From: Lineus longissimus
Lineage: Eukaryota; Nemertea; Pilidiophora; Heteronemertea; Lineidae
Assembly (NCBI RefSeq): GCF_910592395.1
Contig: NC_088309.1
Coordinates: 21,270,599-21,334,598, forward strand
Direction of reading: 5' to 3'
Length of the DNA: 64,000 nucleotides
Part shown: positions 50,632-63,582 of the stretch, piece by piece
Layout: every line of letters starts with the position of its first letter
Numbering within the stretch: position 1 is the stretch's first letter
Program-made: the position numbers and the translations under genes
The notes under the pieces: model-generated
Databases searched by the model: none
The model's input: the letters and a program-made list of their open reading frames with translations, nothing else
What the model was told of the DNA's origin: nothing

Positions 50632-51126
50632 ATGTACTTTATCACATCGGTGAACGAATATGTAAGTCTGTAGAATACATTTTTATTATAGTATCGTCTG
50701 GTAAATATTACAGTTAACCTCAGAAGTACTGTTATTTGTCGCGTGCACATAGCACTTGTCAGATCGAAGTGTTTTATAAGAAGGTTCTATGTACACCAGA
50801 CACATGTATCTCTTCTCGGTTTTACCTTCTTCTAAAAATGTTTTTTTCTTCACACATTTCTTCGACTGAGACTTATTTTGAGACTTATTACCTGTTTTTT
50901 GTTCAACAGAATTAAAAAGGCTGTCAATTTCCTGAGTTTAACCTAAACAATGCATCCACCAAGTGCATTAGTTTAATACATTTTATCTCCTAAATTAGGA
51001 CTTATTGGGTTCTTGGTGAATACTGACGAAACAGAGGGCGATGAAAGAAATAATATGTTATCATTGAGAAATCGATCCATCTATGCTGCTGGCCTGTAGC
51101 AGTCAAAAACTATTCATCCTTAAACT

Positions 51127-51283
51127 TCAACAGTCAAATGACTGCTGGTCCTGACACACTGGCTTCGGATCGCCCAAAGGCAATTCAACCAGGCGAGTAT
51201 TTTTCCTCCGAATAATGTCTGAGGTGTCTCTTCCCACCAGAGGCAGTGGCGACGGCCCGGTCGGATTACTTTTGATGTCATGC
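51127..51283 (-). other. Possible terminal coding exon
   Basis: On the minus strand, ccacttttcgcgattcag forms a fair acceptor ending at 51284. From there a frame of 51 codons runs to a TGA at 51127-51129. The peptide is charged and proline-containing (a GPSPLPLVGRDTSDIIRRKN stretch) and has varied third positions as coding sequence does. No domain is recognised. It would be the last exon of a minus-strand gene whose other exons I cannot find. Confidence 0.18.
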
Positions 51284-54200
51284 CTGAATCGCGAAAAGTG
51301 GCGTTGATGTTTGCCTATGGTGACGTTGGGCATTAGGCTAACCAATATCAATTTCTGATAGGATCGACTGGAGTGATTCCGGCGTTAATTTGCCTGAAAT
51401 GTATACGCAATTCGATTGAAAGCTGCGGACGTCCGGTATTCGTGACATTTCACAAGGGTATGACTGAACTTAGACAAAACGTTAGAGTAGTCACAAACAA
51501 ACCATTTCTACAGGCGCCATTATTTTCAACTATAAACCAATACACTCTTGGAAATAACTATTTTTCCGGCTTTTTTGTTTACATTATAGAACTTTCTTTC
51601 AGGTTTTCTATAAACCCGTTCAAAGTTTTTTTCTTCCCAGAGTTTGAATGGAACCTTTTAAGTGCTTTTCGAAAACAATAATATTGTTAAGCAACCATTC
51701 GTCATTAATTTCAGCGACAGTAAACCAATGTAGGAGGCATTGTCTTTGAAATAATTTTTTATGAACTTATCCTACTCCAATGGGTAAAATCATTCATAAC
51801 AGTCATGTACTTACAATACAACTGTATCAACAAACATGCATTATACTTAAATACAACAAACACATAGTAGGCGGCAAACCCTTCGGCTATTTTTTCAAGG
51901 AGATTCTACATTTATATATGATAGGATGATATCGAAACTGACGACAACGCCAACAATTATGAGATTGGACGGAACGAGCTATCAATAAGAAGCATTGCAG
52001 TAGTTAAATTGAAAACGGTTTATTTTTATATTTCACGTCCAGGAATCAACGACCAGCCCCGCTTCTAGTTTAGCTCTGTATCCCTTTCAAAAGCATTCTC
52101 ATACCCGGGTGGATGGGCGATTCCTATTGCCTTAAGCAATCCGATCATTACAGGAGGATGACCATGGAGGGTGACGCGTACCACGTATAGCCTACGTACG
52201 GCGGGGGCGTACGGGTTTTATGGACATGGTGCTGATTCCCAATTACACTGCGTGTTGCTGTTCGTTTCTCCTGAACGGCAAAGGGATGGGCTGAGGTAAT
52301 ATGTCATAAAGAAGTCAACATGTACGATTAATCGCCGCAAGATAGGAAAACAGGCATGGGCGTCACCCGTCATACTGTAGGAGGCAAGGCGTACGTGTAA
52401 TCAAGGGGGACATATTGATTTCAACTGGTGTTTTGGCCACTTCAGTCTGGGGTTCTGTCAAAAAGATCAGCATTTGATATTTTTCAGGTGTAATAGAATT
52501 ATATAAAATCATTCAGTATCAAGATCGCTTCATGAAATTGTCTATTCATTGCACTTTTCAGCCATTACTGTTAAAACACCATCACGTCATACAAGTCAAG
52601 GGCAACTCACTTAGCATCGATCCGAGAATAATTTTGAAGAGCGAAACAAGCGATTAGTTCATGAATTTCAAATGTGATGACATTAAAACCAGTTTAGTTG
52701 AATGATAGTTGCTTGTGGCGTGAAACGTGGCATGTATATTTGATCAGGTTTCATCAGGGGGAAGATCAGTATCAATTACTTTATCATTTTATCATGCTTA
52801 ACGAAAATATTCACATCTGTTAAGCCGTACAAACTAACTTGCACTTCAGTACATTTTCCCATGCTTTGCCTGAGAAACTACATTATTTCCATATAAAGCA
52901 TTTCAAACACGAATAGAGAATAACAATACAACACGTTTATCATTTGGCTCTGGATTAGAAGGTTTCTCATATGTCGCGCAATAGCAGGTGGCGACAGAAG
53001 TGGCGCATTAGTCCTTCTGTCGGCAGAGGCTCAGACGGTCCCAGAGGAATCTTCCACATGTTAGAACATTCTCCAAACAGACAATACGTCTAGGGTTGTG
53101 ATGGCGAAACACGAGTGGACGCTGCAAAGGTTGAAACCATAAACAGGAAATAGGAACGATAAAAAGAATGATGCAGTTTATGATAGTGCGTGCATGTTGA
53201 GAAAGTTGTTGAGATAGTTAGGCTTCTCTCGAAGTGGTTTAAATGTATGAACAAATGTAGAAGCAGTGTCAAATACATATACTGTTGTAATATAGCCTGC
53301 ATGCTCTGTTAGAATGATGTGTCTTTCTTAGTTCTTGAGGGCATCTATGAGAACCACTTAGGTGACGCCAGTCATTCCAATGCCTACTTTTATTAGTCTT
53401 AAAAAAAGAAAAGTTGAATGCGATAAAGAACATTTAAAAATCGAAAGAAACCGTTCCCATGCGAGGTTGGCTTCGGCAATCTCATTCACAGGCGAAGCTG
53501 TTAACATTCGTAATTTGTCATTTGTAATTTGTAATTCGTAAGTGCTGCCTTGGGAAACTTGCTATTGTGACAAGGAAAACGATAGGTTCATGTTGATTAG
53601 GACGAGACGGTGATCGGGGGACCAGCTTCTTTGAACGAGTGAGAGATAAAACAGGTATTGGCTATGGCAAAGAGCCCGGGCGTTTGCGGTTGGATCCTTT
53701 TCGCAACGGTGACGCTAGCCAGCAGCAGTAAGCTGTATAGGCATGAAGGGATAATATAAAATGCTAACTGTAATTTGAGCTATGTCTTTTTTCACGAAGA
53801 TCAATGGAAATGCCATTGCTATCTTCAGTTGACCCTGGGCATAACGCTGTATACAGTATTTTGAAAAGGTGATATCTTAATGGACTTGTAAATTTGTTTC
53901 GACCGTGAGCAATATGCGTCTTCTATTACTCATTGAACTGACAAAGCATTGGATTTAAAAAAGGAAGCAGGTCAGATTCATCCTCGGCATCGGTTTATCT
54001 ATAGTGTTCCTGACGGCGAAAGTATTTTAATAGGATGGTTGAATAGCATGGTATATTCATATATAGAAAATGGTCCTTAAGAGGGTATACATGTATTTTC
54101 ACAGCGGCAATTATTGTCTCTGCTAATAGATCACAACGAGTGGTGTAATCATCCTGAAAAGGTTATTGATGATAACAAAACAAAATCAATAAAAGTACGT

Positions 54201-57200
54201 GTGGTCGATTGGGTAACAATAGGTATATGGGAGAGGGGTGAAGAAAAATTACTCTGACATTTTCTGAAGCCGTGTAATTTCGTTGGAACAGGGATATAAA
54301 ATAATCGATATATAGTATATACTGGATGCTGCTGTCCGGGTAAATTAACTCGTCAACCTTTAGCATAACAACCTCCAGGGTCATTCACATGATGAGATTA
54401 GTCACGCGCGTTCTGTCCTTAGTTGGTCGGATGAAGCTGCAATAATAAATATGACTTCCGCATGATCAAGACAGTCTTTACATTAATGACGGCCGCGCAC
54501 CCAGCCATATTCGACCTACGCCAATTCTGGATACAAGGTTAGATTGTTGCTTTGTCTGACCGAGCGATTGAACAAAAAACCAAATATTGAAATCTCGCAG
54601 GAAGGCGCGTGGTTTTACCCATCTTGACCCTCAAGCATTGGATCCACTCCGCCGACCTGGACTCCGCGTATGAGGGGGAGATAACGGACCATACCTCTGA
54701 TAGTTCAGAATGTGTTTTACCAGGCTGAACTACATACATGTAATGACACAAAACGTTTGATAATACATTTCTCATGCCCCATCATCGATATGAAATTAAT
54801 TTCGCGACAGTCTACATTTCAGAAGAAAGTCTGACCTTTCTTTCCCATGTTTCTGAACTTAATTCAATTGTCATACTAGAATCTACATGTAAGTTTGGCT
54901 AATTCAAGCCATTATGTATAAGCCTCCCAAATAATGCTCCCGCTTGAGACATCCTAAACACGTGGTTTACGCGCTATACTCTGCCTCGATAAACAAACCT
55001 CAAAAACATTGCCTTGTTGCAGTTTAGAATTGAGCACTGACGCAGTTGATCCAATAACTGCGGAAACGGAAGTTTTACCATCCTTTCATGAAATCCCTAA
55101 AGTTTGGGCTCGTTATTAATTCATTTGATCAACTGTTCAAGTTGATCCTGGTGTAACAACCAGAAATGGCTGCTGGGGATTTTGCGTAAACTGAAGCTTT
55201 AAAAATCTTTCGAAAATTTAGGCATTCGAACTGCTCATGAAAACAACTCGTGCCGACACAGATGCCGTTATGAACCTTTTTGTGATCAGACGATCTCCTT
55301 GACGTGACTTATCCGAGTTCAGCAACAGGTATAATGATACAATAATTGTATTTATCAGTCTTGAACATCGGTGAACTCTCCTGATTATGGCGGCTCGATG
55401 AAAAATTACCCTTCACTGAGCAACCATGGCGCATGATTTTATCAATCATTGCAATGATATGGCTCACGAGAGGCTTTTAGGCGGTCCTTGGGCCACAACC
55501 ATGCCAGCTATTAATTTGAATATTTTTGAATGGCTTTCTGAAGTTCTTCTATCTAGTTATCATTTTTTGTAGTTTTGTGACATATTTTCTATAGCCACGT
55601 TTCTCGAAGTAAAATGTATTTCCATCGCTTTCGAACTGAACTTGATTGAGAAATCACTCTGTTTGAACTCGAACACTGGCATGCGACGAACAGGTCACTC
55701 ATCACAGCTAGAAGAACCGAAGGGAATATACTTCGAGAAACGTTGCTGAAAAGTTGAACAAAAGTATACCATTACGAAAAAATAAATAAATAAATACATT
55801 CAATTAACCAGGCGAAGTTCGCGGCACGGGTCTTGATATTTCCTATCCTAAACTAACAGTTCCCAGACGTTCTGAATTAAAAAGAAATAGTTAATATTCA
55901 ACTCAACATTGCCAGCACTCAACTTTTAAAGTCAACTGTTTGCTTTCAGACAAGATTTCTGCATTTCAATATTCGAACTATTCTAGGAGCAGAACGAACG
56001 TGGCGTGCTCAAGGCGCAGCGACCATTTTGCGCAGAGATATATTCTTCGAACAGTTCAAATTATTACGCACATCAGTAGCAGGATTGATTGAACTTGATA
56101 ATGTCACTGGTGACGCAAAGAAAGAATGCAACTGTTTACTTTGCAGAGCACCTTCAGGATGTTGCAATAAAAAACAGCACCATAATGGCACAACCATTAA
56201 ACGCGTTACGGTACAAAAAGAAGTTTATATCTTTCGAAAATATTCGGCATTTTCGAGAAAACCCGTCTGCGAGCCCGTTAACATCAATCTATATAGTGAA
56301 GTAAAGAGAGTACATGTATTGACAAAATTGCCATGTTATTAAAGTCTACCTAAATCGCTATCCTTCAAAAATCTCCCTGAAGAAATCGAAGTTTTCTTTC
56401 AAAATTAAATGCATGGAAGGTGCTATTGGAATGACCCCTTAAACTTTACATGATTAAAGTGCGTTGAATACAAACTTAAAATTCCCCCAGCGATACAATC
56501 CATGTCTACATGTACATCCTCAGTTGACATCCTAGACGTATTGGACTTTTTTAAATTGGCACTTCAGTTTTTAGTGTAGCTTTAATCAGATGATTTTGCA
56601 ATGTTTGAGGTGTGTATTGATGATGGCTATAAAGATGCACTGCGTGAGTATACTGTATACATGTAAAATGAATTATAAAAACCAGTTTACACACTTATAT
56701 TTACCATTTTACAACATGCATTCTTTTTGTATATGATCGGAGGGTTCTTTTTATACAGATGAACACCAGATACATGTATCTATTGCGCTGATAGTAAAGA
56801 AATTGTGAATTTTCAAATTGACGTGTACATCTGGTTTAACAGAGGAAACAAGCATTCTTTGAATTCTCGAAATGTATACAATGTTGTTATGAATGAAACG
56901 ATTCGTCTTTAAACAATACTTCTGTAACAATTGCAATGGGCTCGAGGGCGCATATTTCGCTTAGTCAGATCAGCCAGGGTACATACCTTGTGTTAATTGT
57001 TGACAATAACATAAATTACTTAAATTTGAGACATGTACATTGTACACAAAATATTGCTCTTGTGACGAATTTCATAACCTTCATGTGTTTAAAACTAAGT
57101 ATGTATGAATAGCTTATACGATGTGTTTTTCATTTTCAATTACATGTGTACATTTGTACAATTAAAAGTAGAAATAATCAAACGTTATTTTAGAAAGGAT

Positions 57201-58075
57201 AGCCATGAAACATTTTTAACCCGTATCACAGGTTTGAAAGTTTCGAAAAATATAATGGGAGGAGACAACAGTGGAATAACCCAATGTCGTCTTTGTTGGA
57301 TGATAAGGGCTTATTTCAAACATAACCTCCATCTTTGGGAATAATAAGAAGGTATCGTTGTGTTGATGAGTGTTATAGATTTACAATGAATTAATGAAAA
57401 TAACTATTTAAGTGCAGGAGATCTTGTGCTACCATTTCCAAAAATGACATGTTGACCTTTCTGAATTTCCAAATTCACAGTGTTCATCGATTCTTGATAT
57501 TGCGCCCTGAATTCAAATTTCAAACAATGCTGTTGAGTACACTTCTACATTTTTATAAAAATAATAACTTGCCACACACGTATAGCTTGTGCAAATTGAT
57601 GATCAACGGTCAGGGACATTCTAATTTTCATTTCTCGAATGGATCTTGCCTTTAATCACCCCGCTCTTTAGGTAATACGAACGATGTATAACGATCGGCT
57701 TTTAGCGACCAACTGATGTGGATGTGTTGTAACAGAATGCGTCTTAGTGAGTGATGTGTACTCTGTGTTTACCGGTAGATTTGAAATGCGCCAGAAAATG
57801 GCTGTTGGTGCCCTGGGGCTCAGACTTGCAAATGTTCTGTAAAAATAGAAACAAGGCACTTACGCATCAAGATTATGATGATGAAATGTATATTATTTTA
57901 CAAGTTGCGTCACGGTTATATAGTTGAAACAAAAGTTGTTCCATCTGTATATACCATGAGTGAAAGCTTAGCTCGATTAGCTTGAAAGCCAAACGATAAA
58001 CCCAACTTGCCAACCAAAGAATAACCAACGCATATTTTTGACAAGCGTTATAGCAAGAAAAAAACCTCAACCCAA

Positions 58076-58191
58076 GACGATGATGATGATGAGGAGGAGG
58101 ATCACGATGGTGTATATGATGATGATGATGATGATGACGACGACGACGACGACGATGATGGTGATGGCGATAGTGATGGTGATGGTGATGG
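58076..58191. repeat. Compound (GAT/GAC/GAG/GGT)n trinucleotide microsatellite
   Basis: About 115 bp of imperfect trinucleotide repeat: GATGAT, GAGGAG, GATGATGAC, GACGACGAC, then GATGGT units. On the minus strand it stays open and encodes a histidine/arginine-rich run (part of a 142-codon frame, 57873-58301). A triplet array produces that automatically and there is no other sign of a gene. Confidence 0.95.
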
Positions 58192-59455
58192 TAATTTTCA
58201 AAATTTGATACTTGTGTAAAATAATGAAAGTTCCATGTGGAAGTGACAGTATGAATATAGACAGTAATCGTGGCTATGAGGGATTTTAAGATACATGACA
58301 TCTTTTTGGGCTATAAGATAGAAGATGAGATAAGATTCAGTATCTATCAACGAACTGAACGCAGACGCTACATTGGAAGGAGTTGAGTATTAACGTATCA
58401 AGGGGGTTTCTTTATGGGATAAAGCAACGTTACATGAACTTTGAGTACGTGAACAATTTCTGTTACGTCGTCTGATTTTCTCTACGAGAAGGTAAAGGCG
58501 TATCAATTTCCTGATACTAATACACCCCGTGGCCTTTTACGCAATAGATATAGTAATTGATTAATTATTTATCAAGTTCTTTAGCTGAAAGAAGTCATTG
58601 ATAGCGATCAGAGTCGTTTCGAGGAGAGGCAGCTATTTCGTTGCACGTCAAGTAGTAGTTACCAAACGCGTAATCAATTTGTTTAATTGTGATTGCATCA
58701 CAATGTAGAGCTTTAGAAACGCGATATGTTGGGCTTTGGAAAAGAGATGTGCACATAGGTCGGAACGCAGACTAAGGTGTGAAAATAACTAGTTGTGTAC
58801 TATCATTATTATCATCAGATCAACAAAACTAAACCATTGGTGCCTCATATATATTTTCGTAAGCATCTCAAAACTCGTTCTGACCTTCACATTATTATAT
58901 ACAGTATATTTACACCAATACATTGATAATTCAAAAAAGATGTTCATACCCAAAACACTAACGGAACAGTAATACCTATTGGCAGCCCATTTACTGTCGT
59001 CCGTCGGAATAGCACCAATACCAATTATTGTAAGGGTTTTAATGTGCCTTGAAATAGGCTGCAAGAACAGCGATAAAGCCGCTGCTGTGATGTTTAATTT
59101 TCCGCTTGCACGGGTCTATCGGAATGGGCGGCCGGGGAAGTGCGCAAAAGAGTTGACATTTGCGGCTCTATTAGAATTAACATACAAATTGATTTTAAAG
59201 TATCAATCAGACACATTTCGACCTTTCGTTAAATAGAACCTTTTTGGTGGGAAATTATACCGGGGAATATTCCGCACAGCCTACTCGTCGGGATTTCTGT
59301 CACTATTTCGCTACTGCGAATTTCGAGAAAGACTCTTACTTTGCTGTTGTAAGAGGCCACCAGGGAAACGCCAGTCCTGCTCATCTTGCGGGCTGAGGAA
59401 GGCAGGTCGTGTAACCTACATACATATCGAAATAGAGAGAATCTCGGGAAGAATG

Positions 59456-59600
59456 CATGGTGGCACATTGGAAGAGCGTCCGAATTACGATCGGAAGGTC
59501 TTGGGTACGGGCTCCTAACACGTTCAAAGGGTACACAGGTTATACACCATATTTCAGCACATCCATTTGTGTCTTCCTAACGTAAACCAAGGCAATGATA
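59456..59600 (+). mobile_element. Diverged tRNA-derived SINE fragment, Val(TAC)-like head
   Basis: An A-box-like tggcacattgg (59461-59471) is followed by a perfect 5-bp anticodon stem, tccga/tcgga, around the loop attacga. This gives a TAC anticodon at 59486-59488. A degraded B box, ggtacgggctcc (59504-59515), follows. Downstream, catccatttgtgtcttcct resembles the catctttgtgtctttggg tail of the element at 35.3 kb, so the two may be the same family. Substitutions in the B box suggest an inactive copy. The end is approximate. Confidence 0.5.
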
Positions 59601-62152
59601 TCATCTTATCCCTAATAGGTCTTTATGAGGCCTAAAGAAGCATAAACAAAAAAGTGCCCCACATTTAGATCTCTTTATCCCCTTGTCGCATGTTGCCTTT
59701 GATTAAGTAATGCGCTGTCTTTTTCCAGATGCCATTCTTCCACTAATCGCTGACGGAGAAAAACTGGCCAGTGCATCAGAGGACAATGAATTGCTGGCTG
59801 CGAAGGAGCCATTGAGGATGGCTGGGCAGGTTGGAAACCAATCTCATGTCTCAAGCTGGTAAAAAATATTGCAAATACTGCAACGCACATTCGCATGCTT
59901 TGAAGACATTTGGAAGTGTGTCCGTTTTTTCAATTTTTTTTCTGCCACACCCTATATAGTAATCATTATCTTAAGGAATCCCTGACACTCGCCTTCTTCC
60001 AGAACCTACGCCACATCGTTACCTCCTTACTAGTGGGCAAAAGACACTTGAGCATCAGCTACTGGTCGCTAATGACTACCCTGGGGCATTTCCTCTGTAC
60101 GGGATCAAATGTTGAAAAATAGATAATGTTAGCATGACTTGAAAATGAGCAATGTTAGTGGTAGAATAACCACAATCTACCTCAGCGGGGAATATAAGCA
60201 AAGCTAAGAATGGAACCACACATCACATAAGTGTAAGCCTAAAATTAGCGATGCTTGAAAGAATGCAGAATCACAGATCAATCTGAGTGGGAAACAGGCA
60301 CGACTAGAATAGGATCTGAAAACATTGAATTGTGCACAAAACGTAGGTTGTGAAAGAAGCACTCGCATCTCATAACTGAAGATCGGTTTAAAACGCCAGA
60401 GATTGTCATTAACGTGCTTAGCGCCGTTGAAGTGTACTCTTCCTTTGTTTCGCTCATAGTGCTTCTCAATTGATTTGTTCCTAATTGAATTCGCAGAGGG
60501 TGTTCTGTTGTACGAGAATACCAACAAAACGCCATGATATTTGAAGCATTATCAAGACACTCAGCTTTAAATGGCTTTATTATCCAAGCTGTTTCATCAT
60601 TAACCCAATCAAAGGTGATTGATTCAAAACATCAATTGAAAGTACCAAAAAGTAACTTAAAAGCAACCATCCGTGTTCGTGTTGTTTATAACTCATATTT
60701 TGCGCAGTTTTTGTCTTTGTATGTTGGAAGAAACGAAATAGGTCACTAATTGTCTACAAATGTATTGAAAATTCACCTTTTTCAATTCTTTGAGCTTTTT
60801 TTACTTGAATCGTCAAGATCGATATATAGGGTCTGTTGTCATTGGGAATAGAGGTTTGTTCTTAATTGAACGTGTCTGCAGCATTGTTTTTTGTCGCCAA
60901 TACCCAGAACATTCTGCTGGTAAGATTGCCGCGTTTCGGTTTCTTCACAAGAAAAAAAAAACCCGAACGGCCAAAATCGGCCTAAAACGAATGGAAAGGG
61001 ACTATTAACATTCATAAAAGGGCTGGCGTTCAAATAAACGAAACTAAACCAATGTGAAATCAGATGCCAGATATATACATGTAGCTTTATCCCACTCTCC
61101 TCCCTCTCTTATATAGATCTTACACTTGCAGATTTATGGAACATTGTGAGTGTACCCTAGGAGGGACACGGATTTGCGTCCGTTGAGTGCTGATCTAGTA
61201 CTGATCTATATATATATCATGACCCATGACATATGGATCTACCAGGAAACTCTTTTCTCTCATCACATACGACTGCAAAGTGCATGTGACCTTATGACGT
61301 CATCATAAATTCCAGGGCTATGTGCAAACGAGGTTGATGCAGCGGTGTCATCTAGCGCAGATCAACTGTAAACGCTATCTAAATCTAATTGGTAATTACA
61401 ACTCATTAACTGATGAGACTATTCATTAACGAGATCATTCCGCCTCGATACATCGTTTTAGTTAATTGTGATAATGTTTATCCAATCACTATGAAATGAG
61501 AATGGGAGACATTGTTGGCTGGCATCTAATTCATGTCTTTATTGAAACAAACAAAATGAGGCAATCATAATTGTTTAGCGAATTGGTGTCGCCATCCCCT
61601 AATAATGAAGCGATTTCATGCAAGCATATTCATAAAGAAAATGAACTCTAGGCTAGATGTGTATTGGTTTTAAAGGACAAAGCTACTGCTCCTGTTTAAC
61701 AATTTAAATGTAATTTGACCATAACGCTGCATTCAGGGACGACTCTTTTGAAATAATAAATGTGATTGTGTTGATATTAATAATGGAAACAATACCTATA
61801 TAATAACAGATACGGTTACATGAAATAACACGAGAAATAGTTCGCCATTAACTCTGATTCGTTTTTACTAAACTTAATTCTTCAGAAAGCAAAACGCCGG
61901 GCAACGCGGGAAGCTGATCTAAATCAGGCAAAGTACATATGTCCAGGAAGCAATTCCGGCATGTCAAAAGACCACAGGGATACTGTATCTTATTTACATG
62001 TTAGAGTTAATAGACGCTGCAGTTTATTTCATATTCATCGTGCATTTTTTGAATACGTCACTGTCAAGAAATTGCGTTGAACGAAATTAAACTTGACGAA
62101 GAAGCGCCACTGTCTTGGAAAAACCATCTTTAGAAATTACTTCCTATTATAC

Positions 62153-62310
62153 TATTCTGGTAGGAAAGCTTTTCGATTCTAGTTAGAAGAAACACCTACG
62201 GGAATATTTCTTTGTTCGATGCAGGTAAGAAAAAACAGCTTCGGAAATAATTTTCTGATTCTGGTAGGAATAGACAGTTTTGGAAACAACACTTGGATTC
62301 TGGTGAGAAT
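62153..62310. repeat. Degenerate ~39-bp tandem repeat in the receptor 5' region
   Basis: The word gattctggtaggaa, or a close variant, recurs at 62153, 62175, 62218, 62257 and 62296, giving spacings of 22, 43, 39 and 39. The two 39-bp units also share a following acagcttcggaaataa-like stretch. The last unit ends about 50 bp before the receptor ATG, so the array probably lies in the 5' UTR or proximal promoter. Because 39 is a multiple of three, the reverse strand reads as a repeated peptide pattern. I take that as a by-product of the repeat rather than a gene. Confidence 0.75.
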
Positions 62311-62359
62311 GTTGAAAAAACCCTCCAAATGTCGATCATAATTATATATATTAACTACA

Positions 62360-63367
62360 ATGGAGAGACAAGTTGTAAATTCGTCAATGCCGTCATTCGA
62401 TGTTTCTACTCCGGGCAATGATGCCGCGCACTCATCGCTGAAATTCGTGGTAGATCAGGTCGTCGACGCCGTAACCGTTCCCATACCGCCCATTCTCATG
62501 GTTGCAGGCCTAATTGGAAACGCTCTAAGCTTTCGGCTTATGAACCAGAAAAAATACGAAAAAAGCACGACATGTTTTTATATGCGGTGCATGGCCGTCT
62601 CGGATTCTTTCTACATCTACGGGAGAATGTTTCTGCGCTTTCTTCTTGTAGTAGCCCCGCATCTCTTCAAAGGCGACTGGGTGAACAAACCGTTTTGCCT
62701 CTACTACAAAGTTAGCATTTCTATCGGTGTTTCCATTTCCCCCTGGATTCTGGTTGTAATGGCTTTCGACCGTTTCCTTGCAGTAACATGGCCACTGAAA
62801 GCTACAGCGATCTGCACAATGGGTCGCGCGAAGATCACAGCGTTTTGCATATTTCTGCTGGGCATCAGTGGAAGTATGATTGTCACGTCAACAAAGTTCC
62901 AGGAAAAGTACAAATACTGGTTTTGTCCGTATAACTTCGTACCTCCCTGGGACGAGATATATTCCTTCATCGAAGTATCATACATCGCATTTCTACCAAT
63001 CGTTACACTTGTCGTATTTAACTTTGGTATCCTGGCGGCGGTTCAAAGAAGTAAACGGAACAGAGAACTTACTAAATCAACGGGTAGCTCTTCTAGTGAT
63101 TCGTCCATCACTGTGGCAACGATACTTGTCACCAGTTCCTTCATCGTATTCCAATTGTCTGACAAGATGAACAATTTCTTTTGGGCAAATTGGAAAGGTG
63201 AGGACACTCCGAATGTACAACTCATAAGGCGTCTGATGGTTAATGTAGGCGTTCTTGTTGAAAATATGAATTATATCCTAAATTCATATATCTACGTTTT
63301 GAGCTGCAAACGGCTCAGGAAAGAGATGTTGGAAATTATTTGTGCTTGTCGATCGAGACGAGTTTAG
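62360..63367 (+). CDS. Intronless class A (rhodopsin-family) G-protein coupled receptor, orphan, probably peptide-type
   Basis: Seen: an uninterrupted 335-residue frame with seven hydrophobic segments (about residues 38-62, 71-98, 112-136, 157-177, 202-228, 249-270 and 287-314). Class A landmarks are G53-N54 (TM1), D82 (TM2), C113 (TM3) with likely disulfide partner C189 in ECL2, D137-R138-F139 (variant DRY), P213 (TM5) and N308-S309-x-x-Y312 (variant NPxxY). A short basic helix 8 ends in C328/C330, possible palmitoylation sites. The N-tail has the sequon N7-S8-S9. Oddities: TM4 lacks its usual Trp, and TM6 has no CWxP; Q265 and S267 fall at the toggle-Trp and Pro positions. ICL3 is short and Ser-rich (239-249). 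The ATG has A at -3 and G at +4 and follows an in-frame TAA 21 bases upstream, so this start is well supported. Known: receptors of this layout bind extracellular ligands at the plasma membrane and signal through G proteins. Inferred: similar divergent single-exon receptors are often annotated FMRFamide- or TRH-receptor-like in lophotrochozoans; the ligand is unknown. No AATAAA is visible before the window ends. Confidence 0.95.
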   Translation: MERQVVNSSMPSFDVSTPGNDAAHSSLKFVVDQVVDAVTVPIPPILMVAGLIGNALSFRLMNQKKYEKSTTCFYMRCMAVSDSFYIYGRMFLRFLLVVAPHLFKGDWVNKPFCLYYKVSISIGVSISPWILVVMAFDRFLAVTWPLKATAICTMGRAKITAFCIFLLGISGSMIVTSTKFQEKYKYWFCPYNFVPPWDEIYSFIEVSYIAFLPIVTLVVFNFGILAAVQRSKRNRELTKSTGSSSSDSSITVATILVTSSFIVFQLSDKMNNFFWANWKGEDTPNVQLIRRLMVNVGVLVENMNYILNSYIYVLSCKRLRKEMLEIICACRSRRV

Positions 63368-63582
63368 TCATTGTGACGAAGTCTGGCCTTACAGCCCATA
63401 TCTTGTTTCACAGGCGCATGAGTTACTCCGACAACTGCTCTCAACATGTCAGTGAAAAACAAGAACTCACCTCGGAATACGATGTTCAAGTGAAGTGAGA
63501 GATTTCCACACCTTTGCTCCTGAAAGGACCATTGGCATTATAAAGGGCAATATTACCCAACTGTCGGCTGCCCAGTTACCTC

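Larger units (their letters stand above)
46001..62152. other. Gene-free stretch upstream of the receptor
   Basis: This contains the AC microsatellite, a 19-bp duplication, the GAT microsatellite, a SINE fragment at 59.5 kb and a possible minus-strand terminal exon at 51127-51283. The 61370-61830 portion is AT-rich with several TAATTA/TTAATT words, about 0.5-1 kb upstream of the receptor ATG. No other gene was recognised. Confidence 0.6.

Noticed and set aside
57873-58301. 142-codon minus-strand frame with a long histidine run
   Set aside because: The run is the translation of the GAT/GAC microsatellite, which cannot contain stops in that phase. The flanks have no domain or coding signature.
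62179-62418. 79-codon minus-strand frame with a repeated 13-residue pattern
   Set aside because: It is produced by the 39-bp tandem repeat (13 codons per unit) upstream of the receptor.
62704-63225. Open frames overlapping the receptor on the minus strand and in a second plus phase
   Set aside because: They are shadows of the GPCR gene.
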